NCBI GenBank assembly: GCA_025084515.1
Contig: JAJAGP010000941.1
Location: forward strand, 84,945-148,944
Origin: Ancistrus triradiatus
Lineage: Eukaryota > Chordata > Actinopteri > Siluriformes > Loricariidae
DNA length: 64,000 nucleotides
Direction: 5' to 3'
Part shown: positions 1 to 12,600 of the stretch, piece after piece
How the letters are laid out: each line of letters starts with the position of its first letter
Position numbering within the stretch: position 1 is the stretch's first letter
Notes under the pieces: generated by a model
Database searches by the model: none
Told to the model about the DNA's origin: nothing
Seen by the model: the letters and a program-made list of their open reading frames with translations, nothing else
Position numbers and translations under genes: made by a program

Positions 1-21
1 GCGTTCCACTCGTGTTTTCAG

Positions 22-199
22 CACATTTACAGCATTTAGCAGATGTTCTTATCCAGGGGATATTACAATTGTTACAGTATTACAATTCAAGCAATTGTGG
101 GTTAAGGGCCTTGCTCAAGGAGCCAACAGTGGCAGCTTGGCAGAGGTGGGATTTGAACCCATAGTCCGGTACCTTAACCACTAGGCTACCACAGTCCCA
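22..199 (-). repeat. tRNA-derived SINE with L2-type tail, reverse copy
   Basis: Read on the minus strand it begins GGGACTGTGGTAGCCTAGTG and carries a B-box-like GGGTTCAAATCCC equivalent (mutated here). It ends with the AAGTCGCTCTGGATAAG-type tail, which is altered in this copy. Copies of the same family occur at about nine other places in the window. Confidence 0.85.
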
Positions 200-227
200 C
201 ATTAAACCTACAATTGCATGGTTTATT

Positions 228-560
228 CAGTCCCTTGGTACCTGTTGTTAATTCATTCCAGAAGGCATGTCGAGTGCCGGGAATGTAAATTGAATTGATT
301 TGTTTCAGACCCTCGGAAAATCCACACTGTACAAGGCATTGTATGCGTTAATGGAGTTGTTTTGCATGCTTAAACACGTTTTATATACATGCAGACAAAA
401 ATAAAAAAAACAATAATTAGATGAAATAAATTAAAATGTAGCTAGATTAGATGTCAGCACAACTCATTTTGCTGTTATCTCTCAACTGCTGTCTTGATTC
501 TCACTGTTCTTCTTTTTGGTTGGCTGTTATCACTAAACTTCTTAGGACCTGTGGTGGCTT
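228..560 (+). repeat. Fragment of pogo/Tigger-like MITE family
   Basis: Parts match the interior of the complete element at 4468-5397: the stretch around TTAATTCATTCCAGAAGGC, the AATCCACACTGTACAAGGC segment, and TTTTGGTTGGCTGTTAT near 515. The ends are lost. Confidence 0.6.
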
Positions 561-1639
561 ATTTGCACTAAGAATATATGGATAAAAAAACACGAGACAG
601 CAGATTTTGCGTGCTCCTATATTTCGAAAAACAAATGATTTTCTTTTTTTTTGTAAAATGAGTTGATATTAGTGATAGATGGTAGATTAATGCTAGTTTT
701 AAATAATAACCTTCACACTTCAACCAATATCTGCAGTTATGAGGCTGAAATACAAAAATAGTGGCGAAAATACAGAGAAACTTTGTTTCCTGTATTAGAA
801 CTTGCAGTTCATAAACTGGGATTACTGAATGACTGAAAACAAAGAGATGCTGAGATTGAGAGGGCGGGGCCATTGATCAGAAAATGACAACTTTGTTTTC
901 AACTTGCTTCTCTTAACTGGAACTGGGATTGAAAACAAAAAGATGCTGATACCATGCATCACTACTCTAACATTGTTTATTTTTACACGTTTGTTTTTCT
1001 CAGAAATAACATGATCCTATTAACTGGTAAGAAATGTTGTAGTGAAGAGCAATAGAACTTTTATAGCTTAAGTAAATTATCATGTTAAGTTCAGCAATTT
1101 GGCGTATCATTTATTGTTATTAGTTTTATCAGTTGCTAAAAAACAAACAAACAAAAAAGGCGACGACGGCATTATGTGTCGGCCATCGGTCACCCTGCTC
1201 TCTAAATATCAACATCGGGCATTAAAAAAATCCCCATATCGTTCGACCACTAGTTAAGAACCGAATTTGACAAGTTGCGAGTTGGTTGATTGCCAAGGTA
1301 CGACTGTACAATGTATGTTTGAGGAGTTGGTGGTTGCTCTGGAACAGTGAGTCTTTTAAATGAATAATGTACAACATTCCTTGATCTTCACGCACAATTA
1401 CATAACCACTACGAGCTAGAACTACTGACATACGGCAGGTTCTTACTTTGTCCTGTTTCCTCTAGTATGTGCCTTTAGTAGACTTCTATTCCTGTTCCGC
1501 TCCTGTAGCCCACCTGCATTAAGGCTCAGTGTTGTGTTTTCAGAGATCCTTTCCAAACAGTGTGTAAAAATGGTTGAGTTACTATAGCCACCTTGTCAGC
1601 TTCAACATTTTTGGTCATTTTCCTCTGACCTTTCATTAA
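561..1639. other. No recognisable gene or repeat
   Basis: AT-rich sequence upstream of the first visible wdr36 exon. It shows only short chance open frames and a small local duplication (GAAAACAAAGAGATGCTGA near 836 and 931). Confidence 0.5.
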
Positions 1640-1930
1640 TAATTTTTTTCCACCATCACTGGATGTTTTTGAACTGCTCTCTGTAAACTCTAGAAACTGA
1701 TATGTGTGAAAATCCCTGTTGATCAGCAGTTTCTGAAATACTCAAACCACGCCGCCTGGTACCAACAGCCATCCCACATTTAGTCACATAGATTACATTT
1801 TTCCACATTCCGATGCCTGATTTGAACATAATCTGAAGCGTTGCTGCCACATGATTGGTTGGTGTGTGTGAGAGGAAAACTACCATGTTGGAAAATGACT
1901 GACACTGCACAGTTTGCCTCATGGTTGTGA
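1640..1930 (-). pseudogene. Tc1-like transposase fragment (helix-turn-helix part)
   Basis: The minus-strand frame includes GLSISETADQQGF and SVSRVYRE. This is the N-terminal helix-turn-helix of the same Tc1-like family seen on the + strand at about 11290-11625 and 46430-46810. The rest of the element is missing. Confidence 0.7.
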
Positions 1931-2364
1931 TCGCACACTGTTAGCGTGTGAACATGTTTAATGACTGGACATAATCATACACATTAGGAACTGCATAACC
2001 AGCCTACACTGCATCAGCATATATTGAAAATATTCAGAACATCCATAAAACTCAGCAGGAATAACTGATTTTGTAAATTTGCCAAACCCTTGTTATGTCC
2101 ATGTATGTTTAGATGTGTTCTGGTGACTTTGGCAAAACTCTTATGTGTTTTGTTTTGGTTGTGAAAGCTGGTATTATGTCTTTAACAGGTGTGTTGTATT
2201 CCACAAGTATTTTAAACTGGAGAAGGGAAGAATTATTCTTGTTCTATTATGTTATTTTTTTGTTATTGTTATTTATTATCAAATTGGCAGTGCTGTCACT
2301 ATTAATCACATTTTTGCTTACTTGCATTTAGTTGACACCTACACATTACAACTACAGGAGCTTT

Positions 2365-2740
2365 TATGACATCCTATTTTAAATCCATAGATATTGATGT
2401 GGAGTTGACCCCCCACTTTTTGCAGCTACAATAGCTTCTACTCTACTAGGAAAGCTTTTTACCACATATAGAATTTGGACTGTGTCTGTGGAAATTTCTG
2501 TCTATTCATCCAGAAGAGCCTTTGTGAGGTTTCTGTTCTTGTTCATCCCAAAGGTGTTCGATGGGTTTGAGGTCAAGTTCTCCCAGCCCAAACTGACCCA
2601 CCCGAGCCTTTATGAACCTTGCTTTGTACACAGTCATAGTGGAACAGAACAGGGCCTTCCCCAAACTGTTCCCACAAACTTAGAAGCATACAATTGTCCA
2701 AAATGTCTTGGTGTGCTGAAACATTAACATTTTCTTTACG
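2365..2740 (-). pseudogene. Tc1-like transposase fragment
   Basis: The minus strand resembles the better preserved element at 58795-59580. It has the same text around TTGTCCAAAATGTCTTGGT and the CCCCAAACTGTTCCCAC equivalent. Frames are broken. Confidence 0.65.
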
Positions 2741-3551
2741 CCTTTTGTAATGAGACCTACCACTGTTGTATCATTAACTGGATGAAGCTAACCTTTGATC
2801 AAGATCAAAAACAATGTTAAAAGCAGCATACGAGGCTAGAAAGAGAAAGGCCAGTGGGGGTGTTTTTCAAGTGAAACTACAGAAAACAGGCTCTGGACAC
2901 AAGGCAAGAGCTGGAAACATTTGCAATGCGTTCTGGCAATGCGAGTGGCTGACGACTCCTCAGCTGGGCTGTCTAATGTCTGGACACAGTGGGCAAACAA
3001 TGACACAATCCAGCAGAAAAAGAAGTTAATCAACACTGTTTACCAAATTGTAAAAATTAAAATTATCCGCAATCATATATGTTTTTTCCAGTACCCAGTT
3101 ATCATGTTCAAATGTCACAAATTGACCTGGGAGAAATCTGGTGGCCTAGTGCCTCCGTTTTGTTATTAAACAATAATGAACCTTCATTTCAACATAACAT
3201 ATATCAACTTCATTACAACGTGCGTACAGTTAGTTTTACAAATACGTTTTACACAACAGTGTAACAGTTTTTCTTCTCTTTTCCTGGGCCAGTAACACAC
3301 TCTTAATTAGGGGAAATACTGTATAGCCTATTAATGTAATGGTACCAAATAATTTCTGAATTACTGTGTTTTACCTCTAACATGGCAATTACCTTTTGGA
3401 AGCACAACCTCGTATCCATCTGTAGTGCAGGCTATTAGGGCGGTGGCGCTTCTGAGGTTGAAGCTCTTAGAAAGCGAGCATCCCTCTCCACTGTGTCACC
3501 CAAGCGCAGTGAAATCTAATCTTTTTTAAAAGTATTACAACTGTTTTTCAG
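2741..3551. other. wdr36 intron, nothing recognised
   Basis: Sequence between the Tc1-like fragment and the first visible wdr36 exon. Small open frames here have no protein-like match. The missing N-terminal wdr36 exons were looked for and not found. Confidence 0.5.
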
Positions 3552-3669
3552 GTTGTCCACACTTATGAAGGCCATCAAGCTGATGTTCATCTTCTGCTGC
3601 CATTTGGAGACCATTTTATATCAGTGGACATGGACAATGTTGTCATTATCTGGGATGTGGAGTCACAAG
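3552..3669 (+). CDS. wdr36: wdr36, first exon visible
   Basis: Starts in phase 0 after a TTTTTCAG acceptor and ends at CAAG|GT. It encodes a WD blade beginning VVHTYEGHQADVH and ending IIWDVESQ. The phase-0 start shows that coding sequence continues upstream of the window. Confidence 0.93.
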
Positions 3670-6600
3670 GTCATTCATTTACTTGTGTACTTCGTTCACG
3701 TTTGAAAATTGATTTATATACATTTAGATGACTGGAATTCTATGCTTATTTGCAATTCCTACCTTCTCCACTTTTTTTTCAGATGTGTACTTGCAGATTT
3801 CCTTCGATAAAGCGTCTTTTGAAGTTAGGGCTGTCATGCATCCAAGTACCTACCTGAATAAAATCCTGTTTGGAAGTAGCCAGGGGTCTCTCCAGTTATG
3901 GAACGTCAAATCAAAGTAAGATGTCCTTCACAGCAAACTGATTTTTCACTTAATGTGGAGTGTTGATGTTTGATTATGTAGAACTACTTAGTGTTTGTTG
4001 ATGTTCCATTTTAAACCAACCCATCTTTTTAGCAAACTTTTGTTCACGTTTCCTGGATGGGAATCTGCAGTGACAGTTCTACAGCAGGTTAGTGTTGTCT
4101 GTCCTTTTAAAACATTTTGTCTTTATTCGTTTGACTTTGAATTTTCTTTCATCCTATTATGCAGCAGTGTGTATTTATACAGCTTTTCTGATCTCTTAAA
4201 AGACCCCAGCTGTGGATGTTGTTGGCATCGGCTTGGCTTCTGGACAGATTGTCATCCACAACATCAAATTTAATGAAACTCTAATGAAGTTTCAGCAGGA
4301 TTGGGGTCCAATCACGGCATTATCCTTCAGGACAGGTCATTTTTCATTTCATGTTTGGAAGGATTATTTAAATACCATGTTACGAAAACCTAGAAAGTAC
4401 GTTTTCGTCCTATAGCCTAACACTAGATATTAGAACATATCATGTTGATAAGTTTTGTTTTTCTGTACAGTGGTACCTCGGTTCTCGTCATTAATTTGTT
4501 TTAGAAATCATGTGGAGTACCGAAAACGACGATTACCTATCAAATTTTTCCCATAAGGAATAATGTAAATTGAACGAATCCGTTCCAGACCCCCAGATGA
4601 TCCACACTGTGTAAGGCATAATATAGATTAATGGAGTTGTATTGTACAGGTGCTCCCTGATTTACAGTGGGGATATGTTCCGAAACATCCATCATAAGTT
4701 AAGTGTATCACCGAGTTTAAAGAGTGTTTGGTAGAGCGGTCTATACTTTTATATAGCTTCTGTAAGTTACTCTGTGTAAGGGCGTCTGCGAAATGCTGTT
4801 AATGTAAATCTAGCGGAGCCTATGATGAGTAATGAGAAGTAAGTTAATGTTTAAAATATTTACACTAAAATACAGTTGGCGAAAATCATTAACACAGCTC
4901 ATTTATAATGAAGTGTTGAAAAATCTCATGTAATTTAGTGAGTAATGGGTTGAAAATGAAAAGTAAAAGCACTTAACTCTATTGATGAACTCTGCAGTGT
5001 TGGAGTATCATACTGCACAGCGGTTCTCACAGTATTCCTTTTGGTTGGCTGTTATTCCTAACCTTTTTAGGACCCGTGGATATAAGAATAAGAAGAACCC
5101 ATGCAAGATGAGAACTCGTGCAATAAGGATACAGTACTGTAGATGTAAAAATAAGGAAAAACACGATAAACACAATCTCAGCACCAACCAAGGGATATTG
5201 TGAATCTGAATCACTGTGTACTGAAACGTGAATCGAGTTTTGGCCGAAACGAGTTACCCGGCTCGACTCGTACAAGTTTAAGTAAGTGTGCGGAGTAACG
5301 AGCAAACGACGAGAATCGAGTCACATCGTTCTAGTCAAAATGCGTCGAGAATCGATTTTGATGAGTTCTGAGGTGGTCGAGAACCGAGGTACCACTGTAT
5401 TAACTACTAACTAATACTAGTTACTAATTAAGACTGTATTATCGTTATAATGTTGCATGTTGTGACTGTTCTCTGTAGATGGCCATTCAGTAATGGCTGC
5501 TGGTAGCCCTGTTGGACATGTAGGATTATGGAATCTGGAGGACAAGAAGCTGGTTGGTCAGATGAGAGATGTACACAGCACAGCAATTGCTGGACTTACA
5601 TTCCTGCATGGAGAACCCCTCCTTATCACTAACGGAGCTGATAATGCAATACGGGTTTGTGCTTATTACGTTTTATATGGTATGATTTTATGGCAGATAA
5701 TTGGATTTTGTCAGTAATCTTAGTAATCAGATAATGAGACACTCTGGGTTTACATGACTTGGGGGGGCGGCACGGTGGCTCAGTGGGTAGCATCGCCGCC
5801 TCACAGCAAGAACGTCCTGGGTGCAATCCCGGGGTGGAGCGGCCCGAGTCCTTTCTGTGTGGAGTCTGCATGTCCTCCCCATGTCCGCGTGGATTTACTC
5901 CGGGTACTCCGGTTTCCTCCCACAGTCCAAAGACATGCATGTTAGGTTAATTGACTCTACTAAATTGGCATTGACTTGAGTGTATGAGTGACTTGTCTTG
6001 ATATAACCTTGTGTGTGTCGCTGAACATGGCCACTGATGCTGATAGCAACGTTAAATAAATTAATAAACAAACAAACAAACATGACTCGGGTAATAATCA
6101 GATTTCTACTTTGCAGTCAGCCAATAATCTCATACAAATATGTGACAAACTTGAATATTAAATAATCAAATTCTCCATTTTCTCAAGTATCAGAGTCTTC
6201 ACAGTGTTCCATAGTTGCTTCGCTGCCTTTATTTTTGTGGCACGTTTAATTCAGGGCTCGCCAGTTCCCACGAGAAAAACCAACACGTTCAACGGAAAAA
6301 TTCTTTAAAATAGGAGAACCTGGCAACTGTCGGGTTAGGCTTGCGCACATGCGCAGACTGAGAAAACAGTTTGAAATCGGGTAACTGGTATACATGCTAT
6401 GAGTAATTAGATAACTGGTGTAAAATCCAGCACTCTTTGTCGGAATCTTAATCTGAGTATGGATTTCGTAATCTGAGGTCGGAGTATGCTGTCTGCATGA
6501 CCACTTAAATAATCAGACAACTGCAGAAATCTGACTATGATCGGATTATTAAGTGCATGTAAACACACTCCGTGGAAGTCTGTGACGTGCTGGTGAAAAG

Positions 6601-9600
6601 AAGCTGCAAGTTGTGGGGTTGTAATCGCTGGACTATGGCCCTCTTCTCCGGGGGGGTCGTGTATGTGTCATAAGATGTCATATAATACTGGGGAATTGGA
6701 CATGGCAGATATGGAGAAGGAGGGGAATAGAACCAGTTTATGTGGTGATGTGATTATGGTGCTGTGCTTTCATTGTTAGCTGTGCATTCAAATTAAGCTG
6801 AATTTATTGTGATTTCGTTAGGTATGGATTTTCGATGTAGCAGAAGGTGAAGGACGTCTGCTTAGATTTCGCATGGGCCACAGTGCACCACCTACCAAGA
6901 TCCAGCACTATGACCAGAGTGGGAAACACATTCTCAGTGCCGGTATACATCCTGACTGCCTTTTTGCACACACTGTTCAGGCTTAGACACTCAATGTGAA
7001 GATGTAACTTTATTGTATGTTGTCAGGCCAAGATGGCTCACTCCAGTCCTTTTCTACTGTTCATGAAAGGTTCAATAAGAGTTTGGGACATGGTAAGTCT
7101 TTCCTTGCTTAAATGATGCACATGCAGTGCAAGATCAAATCTGCTCGAATGGCGGATCATTTTACGCATTTGAGAAACTTTGGATAAAAGTATAGATTTG
7201 GTGTGGCTTTAGTTCTATATTGTTTAAGCAAATGAATTCATATTTACAGTCAAGATGTATGTTGTAATTGTTTTACCTAAAATCCAACAGGATCTTTTAC
7301 AAAGAAGAAGGCCAAAAAAAAGGGTGCAGTGTATGACACAGCAAAGCTTCGACCCATCACCACTTTTACATCAGGTACTGGTACTTTGATAATATGTATA
7401 CAGTGGTATCTCGGTTCTCGACCACCTTGGAACCCGTCGAATTCGGTTCTCGATGCATTTTGACTAGAAAAATTAGTCTCATGTCTAAACTCGATTCATG
7501 ATTCGCGATTCAGTACACGGTCATTCAGATTCACTGTATCCTTGTTCATTGAAGATCTGCGCTGTTTATCGTGTTTTTCTTTATTTTTACATTTACAGTG
7601 GTGTGTTCTTGGTGCAAATAAGTCTCCATGGGTCCTAAAAAGTTAGTTAGTTAGAGCCAACCGAAAGGAAACACAGGCTGCAGTTAGCTTAGCAGCTATC
7701 CTAGCGCCCGGATTTCAACAAAAAAGTAAGCGTGTTGCTTTTACTTTTCACTTGCAATCCATTAGCCACTAAATTACATGATATTTTTGAACACTTTATT
7801 ATAAAATAAGTTTTGTATTCATGAGTTTGACCAACTGTAGGTTAACGTAAGTGTTTTAAACATTACCTTACTTATCATTACTTATCACAGGCTCTGCTAT
7901 GATACAGTATAGGCCGCTCTACCAAACACTCATTAAACTGTTCAGTTCATGATACATTTAACTTATGATGGATTTATCGGAACATATCCCCATCATAAAT
8001 CAGGGAGCACCTGTACAATACATCTCTATTAATGCCTTATAAAGTGTCAAGTCAAGTCAAGTCAGATTTATTTATATAGCGCTTTTTACAATGGAGCATT
8101 GTCTCAAAGCAACTTTACAAGTTTAGATTATCTCCTAATAACTACGTCCAATCCCAAATTGAGCGAGCCTAGGGCGACAGTGGCAAGGAAAAACTCCCTA
8201 GTTCTAGGAAGAAACCTTGGGAGGACCAAGACTCAAAAAGGGACCCAACCTCCTTGGGCGGCGTAGATGATAAATCTAAGAGCGAACTAAGTCATGGAGT
8301 CAAAGTTTCGAATAGAATGTGAAGTATGCACATCGACATTAAGTGGCCCGGGTATGATGATAAATCTAAGAGCGAAACTAAAGTCATGGAGTCATGGTCG
8401 AATTAAAATGTGAATTATGCACAGTGGAGCTCCATCAGATGTACATCATGTGTGGGGCCGGAACTGCCGGAACACAGCTCGGAGAGAAAACAGAAAATGT
8501 AATTAGTTATTGATTAAGAGCACAGTGTCTATTAACAATCACTGATGCCATGTCAATCACTGATGCCAAGTGTAGCATGAGACCCCGGCAGCATTAGCTA
8601 TAGCAGCATAGCTAGAAAGCTAGAAAGAGGAGAACTGGAAGGAAACACAGCCAAGAGGGATCACATGAGACATTGGCAACCCCACGAGCGGCAGAAGACA
8701 GCAACCCAACGTCTCTGATCACCATAAGACCTCTTTTATGACTATGAACCCCCAGCTCTGCCCTTATTCTAAGGCAAGGTTGCATGAGTCAAGATCACGA
8801 GGACCGAAGCCTAGTTCAGCCAGACCGCCCACCCGACACTCCCGGCAAGCGGACAAGGCAGGCAGGCCAGACATGACTTCAGACTCCGGCCTCAGCAACC
8901 CAAACCATGCAACCTGGTCTAAATCTAGTCAAAAGCCTGCGTAAATAAGTATGTCTTTAGCCTAGACTTAAAACTTTGGAGGGTGTCCCTGATTCTCGAA
9001 CGAAAGTGGGAAGTTTATTCCATAGTTGGGGGGCCATGTATGAGAAAGCCTTTCCCCCTGCTGTGACTTTTTTAATTCTAGGAACTAAAAGAAGTCCCCC
9101 TGCACCCTGCGAACGAAGTAGACGAGTGGATTGTAAAACTCTAAGAGTTCACTCAGATAATGTGGGGCCAGGCCATGTAGAGCTTTATAAGTTATAAGAA
9201 GTATTTTGTAATCAATGCGGAATTTGACTGGTAACCAGTGCAGTGATGATAGAACAGGAGTGATATGATCAAATTTTCTAGTTCGAGTTAGCACTCGGGC
9301 AGCTGCGTTTTGAACTAACTGAAGTTTATTTATAGATTTACTAGAGCATCCAGTAAGTAACATTACATTACAGTAATCCAACCTTGAGGTTATAAACGCA
9401 TGAACAAGTTTTTCTGCATCATTAAAAGAGAGGATATTTCTAAGTTTAGCGATATTACGTAATTGAAAGAAAGCAATTCGAGTGATGCTGCTAATGTGCG
9501 CATCAAAGGAGAGATCTGAATCAAATGTGACCCCTAAGTTTTTTACAGACAGACTGAGCAATACTGAACAGCCATCTAGATTTAGGATATATGTAGCTAA

Positions 9601-12600
9601 CCTGTCTCTCACTAGCCTTGGGTCCCACTAATAGCACCTCAGTTTTATCTGAGTTAAGTAAGAGAAAATTAAATAACATCCAATCTTTTATTTCCTTTAC
9701 ACTGTCCTCAATTTTGTTGATTGTAAGGCTGTCATTAGTTTTGGCTGATATGTACAGCTGTGTATCATCTGCATGGCAGTGGAAATTAATGCCATGTTTA
9801 CGAATAACTGAGCCTAGTGGCAGCATGTACAGAGAGAATAAAAGCGGGCCAAGCACTGACCCCTGAGGCACGCCATACTTCACTTTTGAGAGCTTAGATC
9901 TTAGATTATTTATATGAACAAACTGGTACCGGTCAGTTAAGTAGGATTTAAACAAGAAAGTGCTGATCCCTTAATACCTACAGTATTTTCTAGTCTGTTT
10001 AGTAAAACATCATGATCTATAGTGTCAAATGCTGCACTTAAATCTAACAGAACAAGAAAAGAAACACATCCCTTATCTGAGGACATTAACAAGTCATTAA
10101 GTACCCTAATTAAAGTGTGGATTTTCGGAGGGTCTGGAACGGATTAATTCAATTTACATTATTCCTTATGGGAAATATTTGCTCTGTACTCCTCGTTTTC
10201 GGTTGCCTTCTAGACCAAATTAATGACGAGAGCCGACGTACCACTGTATATTGTATTAATATTTTTAATAGCAGCATGAATATAGTTTCTTTATAGCGCA
10301 GTTCAAGTTATATTTGACTTTTAGTTTAATATGGCATACTAATAAATCTAAAGGCTTGCTATGGGTTTTTCTGCTTTACGTGTGTCTGTGTCTCTGTGTA
10401 GAGAGTGCTCGTGAGAGTGACTGGGATGGCATTTTAGCGTGTCACCAGGGTTTTCTAGTTGCCACCACCTGGAACTATCAGAAAGGCTCCATGGGCGCTC
10501 ACAGGCTGGTGCCGGACCATTTTGGCAAGACCCGTGCTCTAAACATTCATGCCACAGTCAGTAGTATCACTGATTTGTTTGAAGCACAACTCTGATGCCT
10601 TTAATATCTCTTCGCCATACTACAGGTTACAGTTACATTTGTTTTGCTGCCTCTGCAGGCTGTCGATATCACTTCCTGTGGAAACTTTGCAGTGATTGCC
10701 CTGTCTTCAGGACACATAGACGTGTACAACATGCAGTCTGGAATCCATAGAGGACAGTACGGAGAAGACCGAGGTCAGCTGGCTTTAAACAGTGTAGTCA
10801 TTTGAATTTATGCATTGATGACACGTTGATGGTTGTTTCAGTAGTTATTCTAGTCATTATCAATAATTCTCATGTCGGGACGTCTGTGCAGCGCACTTGG
10901 GTGCAGTGCGTGGTGTCGCAGTCGATGGACTAAACCAGCTGATGGTCAGTGCTGCAGCTGATGGGCTGCTGAAGATCTGGAGGTTCAAATCCAAAGAGTT
11001 GTTGCACGAAATCAGCCTGCTGGGATCACCTGCTTCCACGCTCTTGCACAGAGAGAGGTAAGAGATGTCAGGGAAGAAGAAAAATAGAAAGAAATCTGAC
11101 TTTTTCCTTCATGAACTGTTTGATTGCTGTGTTATTGGGATTCCAAGTATGCTTAAAGGAAGTTTTTCTGTACCCCTACAAAGATGCTTAAGTATCAGTG
11201 AATATTATACACTTGCTGGCTGCTCAACTGCTCGTTCACTCAAATATCTAATCAGCCAGCCTCATGGTAAAAACTAGATGCATTTAGTAGACCTGCTGAA
11301 GTTCAAACCGAGCATAGGGAAGAAAGGTGATTAGGTTACTGGGGTGTGGCATGGTTGTTGGTGCTAGACAGGCTGGTCTGAGTATTTTAGAGACTGCTGA
11401 TCTGTTGGGATTATCATATATAGAGCATGGTTCGAGCAGTTCTCTGGGCAATGGCTTGTTGATGTCAGAGGAGAATGGGCAGGCTGGTTCAGTCTAATAG
11501 AGAGAGATAACCACTCGTTACAACAGAGGTATGCAGAAGCAAGTTGAACCTTGAAGCAGATGGGCTACAGCAGCAGAGGACCACACTAGGTGCACTGCTG
11601 TCAGCTAAGAACAGAGTTTGCTGTTCCTATGTTACTGAGGCGGCACGGTGGCTCAGTGGGTAGCATCGCCGCCTCACAGCAAGAAGGTCCTGGGTTCAAT
11701 CCCAGGGTGGAGTGGCCCGAGTCCTTTCTGTGTGGAGTCTGCATGTCCTCCCCGTGTCCGTGTGGGTTTACTCCGGGTACTCCGGTTTCCTCCCACAGTC
11801 CAAAGACATGCATGTTAGGTTAATTGGCATTGACTTGAGTGTATGAGTGACTTGTCTTGAGATAACCTTGTGTATGGATGTAACCTTGTGTGTGTCACTG
11901 AACATGGCCACTGATGCTGATAGCGACGTTAAATAAATGAATAAACATAAACCTGGGTTACTGCTTTTGTACGTTAAGCTTTTTACTTGTAATAGGTTTA
12001 AATTTTGGAATCGAAACTTGGAATCGAGAATCAAAATTGGACTCCCAACCCATACCCAACCCTACTGTACTTGGCTATATGGGATACCATAGTATGCTGG
12101 GTATTGACTGCGTTCCTCCTTACACCCTTGAACTCACTCTCTGTCTGTCTGTCCCCTTGCCCCCCTGTCCCTCCCTCTCACGTGGTGACACTGCCTTTGT
12201 TTAATAAAACTTTGTGTGTAATAAAACTTTCTGCAGCAAAGGCTGCACTGTTACATCTGTCATTATGACGACTATAATACAACAGCTAGTGTTTGCCAAG
12301 GTAATATCTGGGTTAAGTAGGTCAGTAACCTTATTATACCACAGATGTGAGCGTGAACTAATACTAAAACTTCTGAAGTAACTGTAATCTGAAGCTGCCT
12401 GTATTAAATATGGACTGAATATAAATACTTTTTATATTCTGGTCATGTACTGCTCAAGCAAATTAGCACACCAAGTAGTGAAGTATATTAGAAGAAGTAG
12501 GTTAATTCTTGGGTATTTTATATAGAGGCACCAGATAACATGTACTTGGCTTATGTGTAGTATAAGAAAAGAGTATATGGGATACAATGACTGTTTAGTA

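Larger units (their letters stand above)
7401..10246 (+). mobile_element. Pogo/Tigger-like element (copy B) enlarged by a nested LINE
   Basis: Starts CAGTGGTATCTCGGTTCTCG after TA at 7399-7400 and ends at CGTACCACTG before TA at 10247-10248. Without the LINE insert it would be about 780 bases, close to copy A. It lies in the wdr36 intron between 7374 and 10402. Confidence 0.8.

Noticed and set aside
568..873. 101-codon minus-strand frame
   Set aside because: Composition is AT-rich and the peptide has no recognisable domain; treated as chance.
5754..5950. Open frames on both strands of about 63-103 codons
   Set aside because: They fall on the SINE; the same frames recur at 11590-11823, so they are repeat-derived, not genes.
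8738..9197. Plus-strand frames of 68-73 codons
   Set aside because: They are antisense shadows within the 3' part of the minus-strand LINE.
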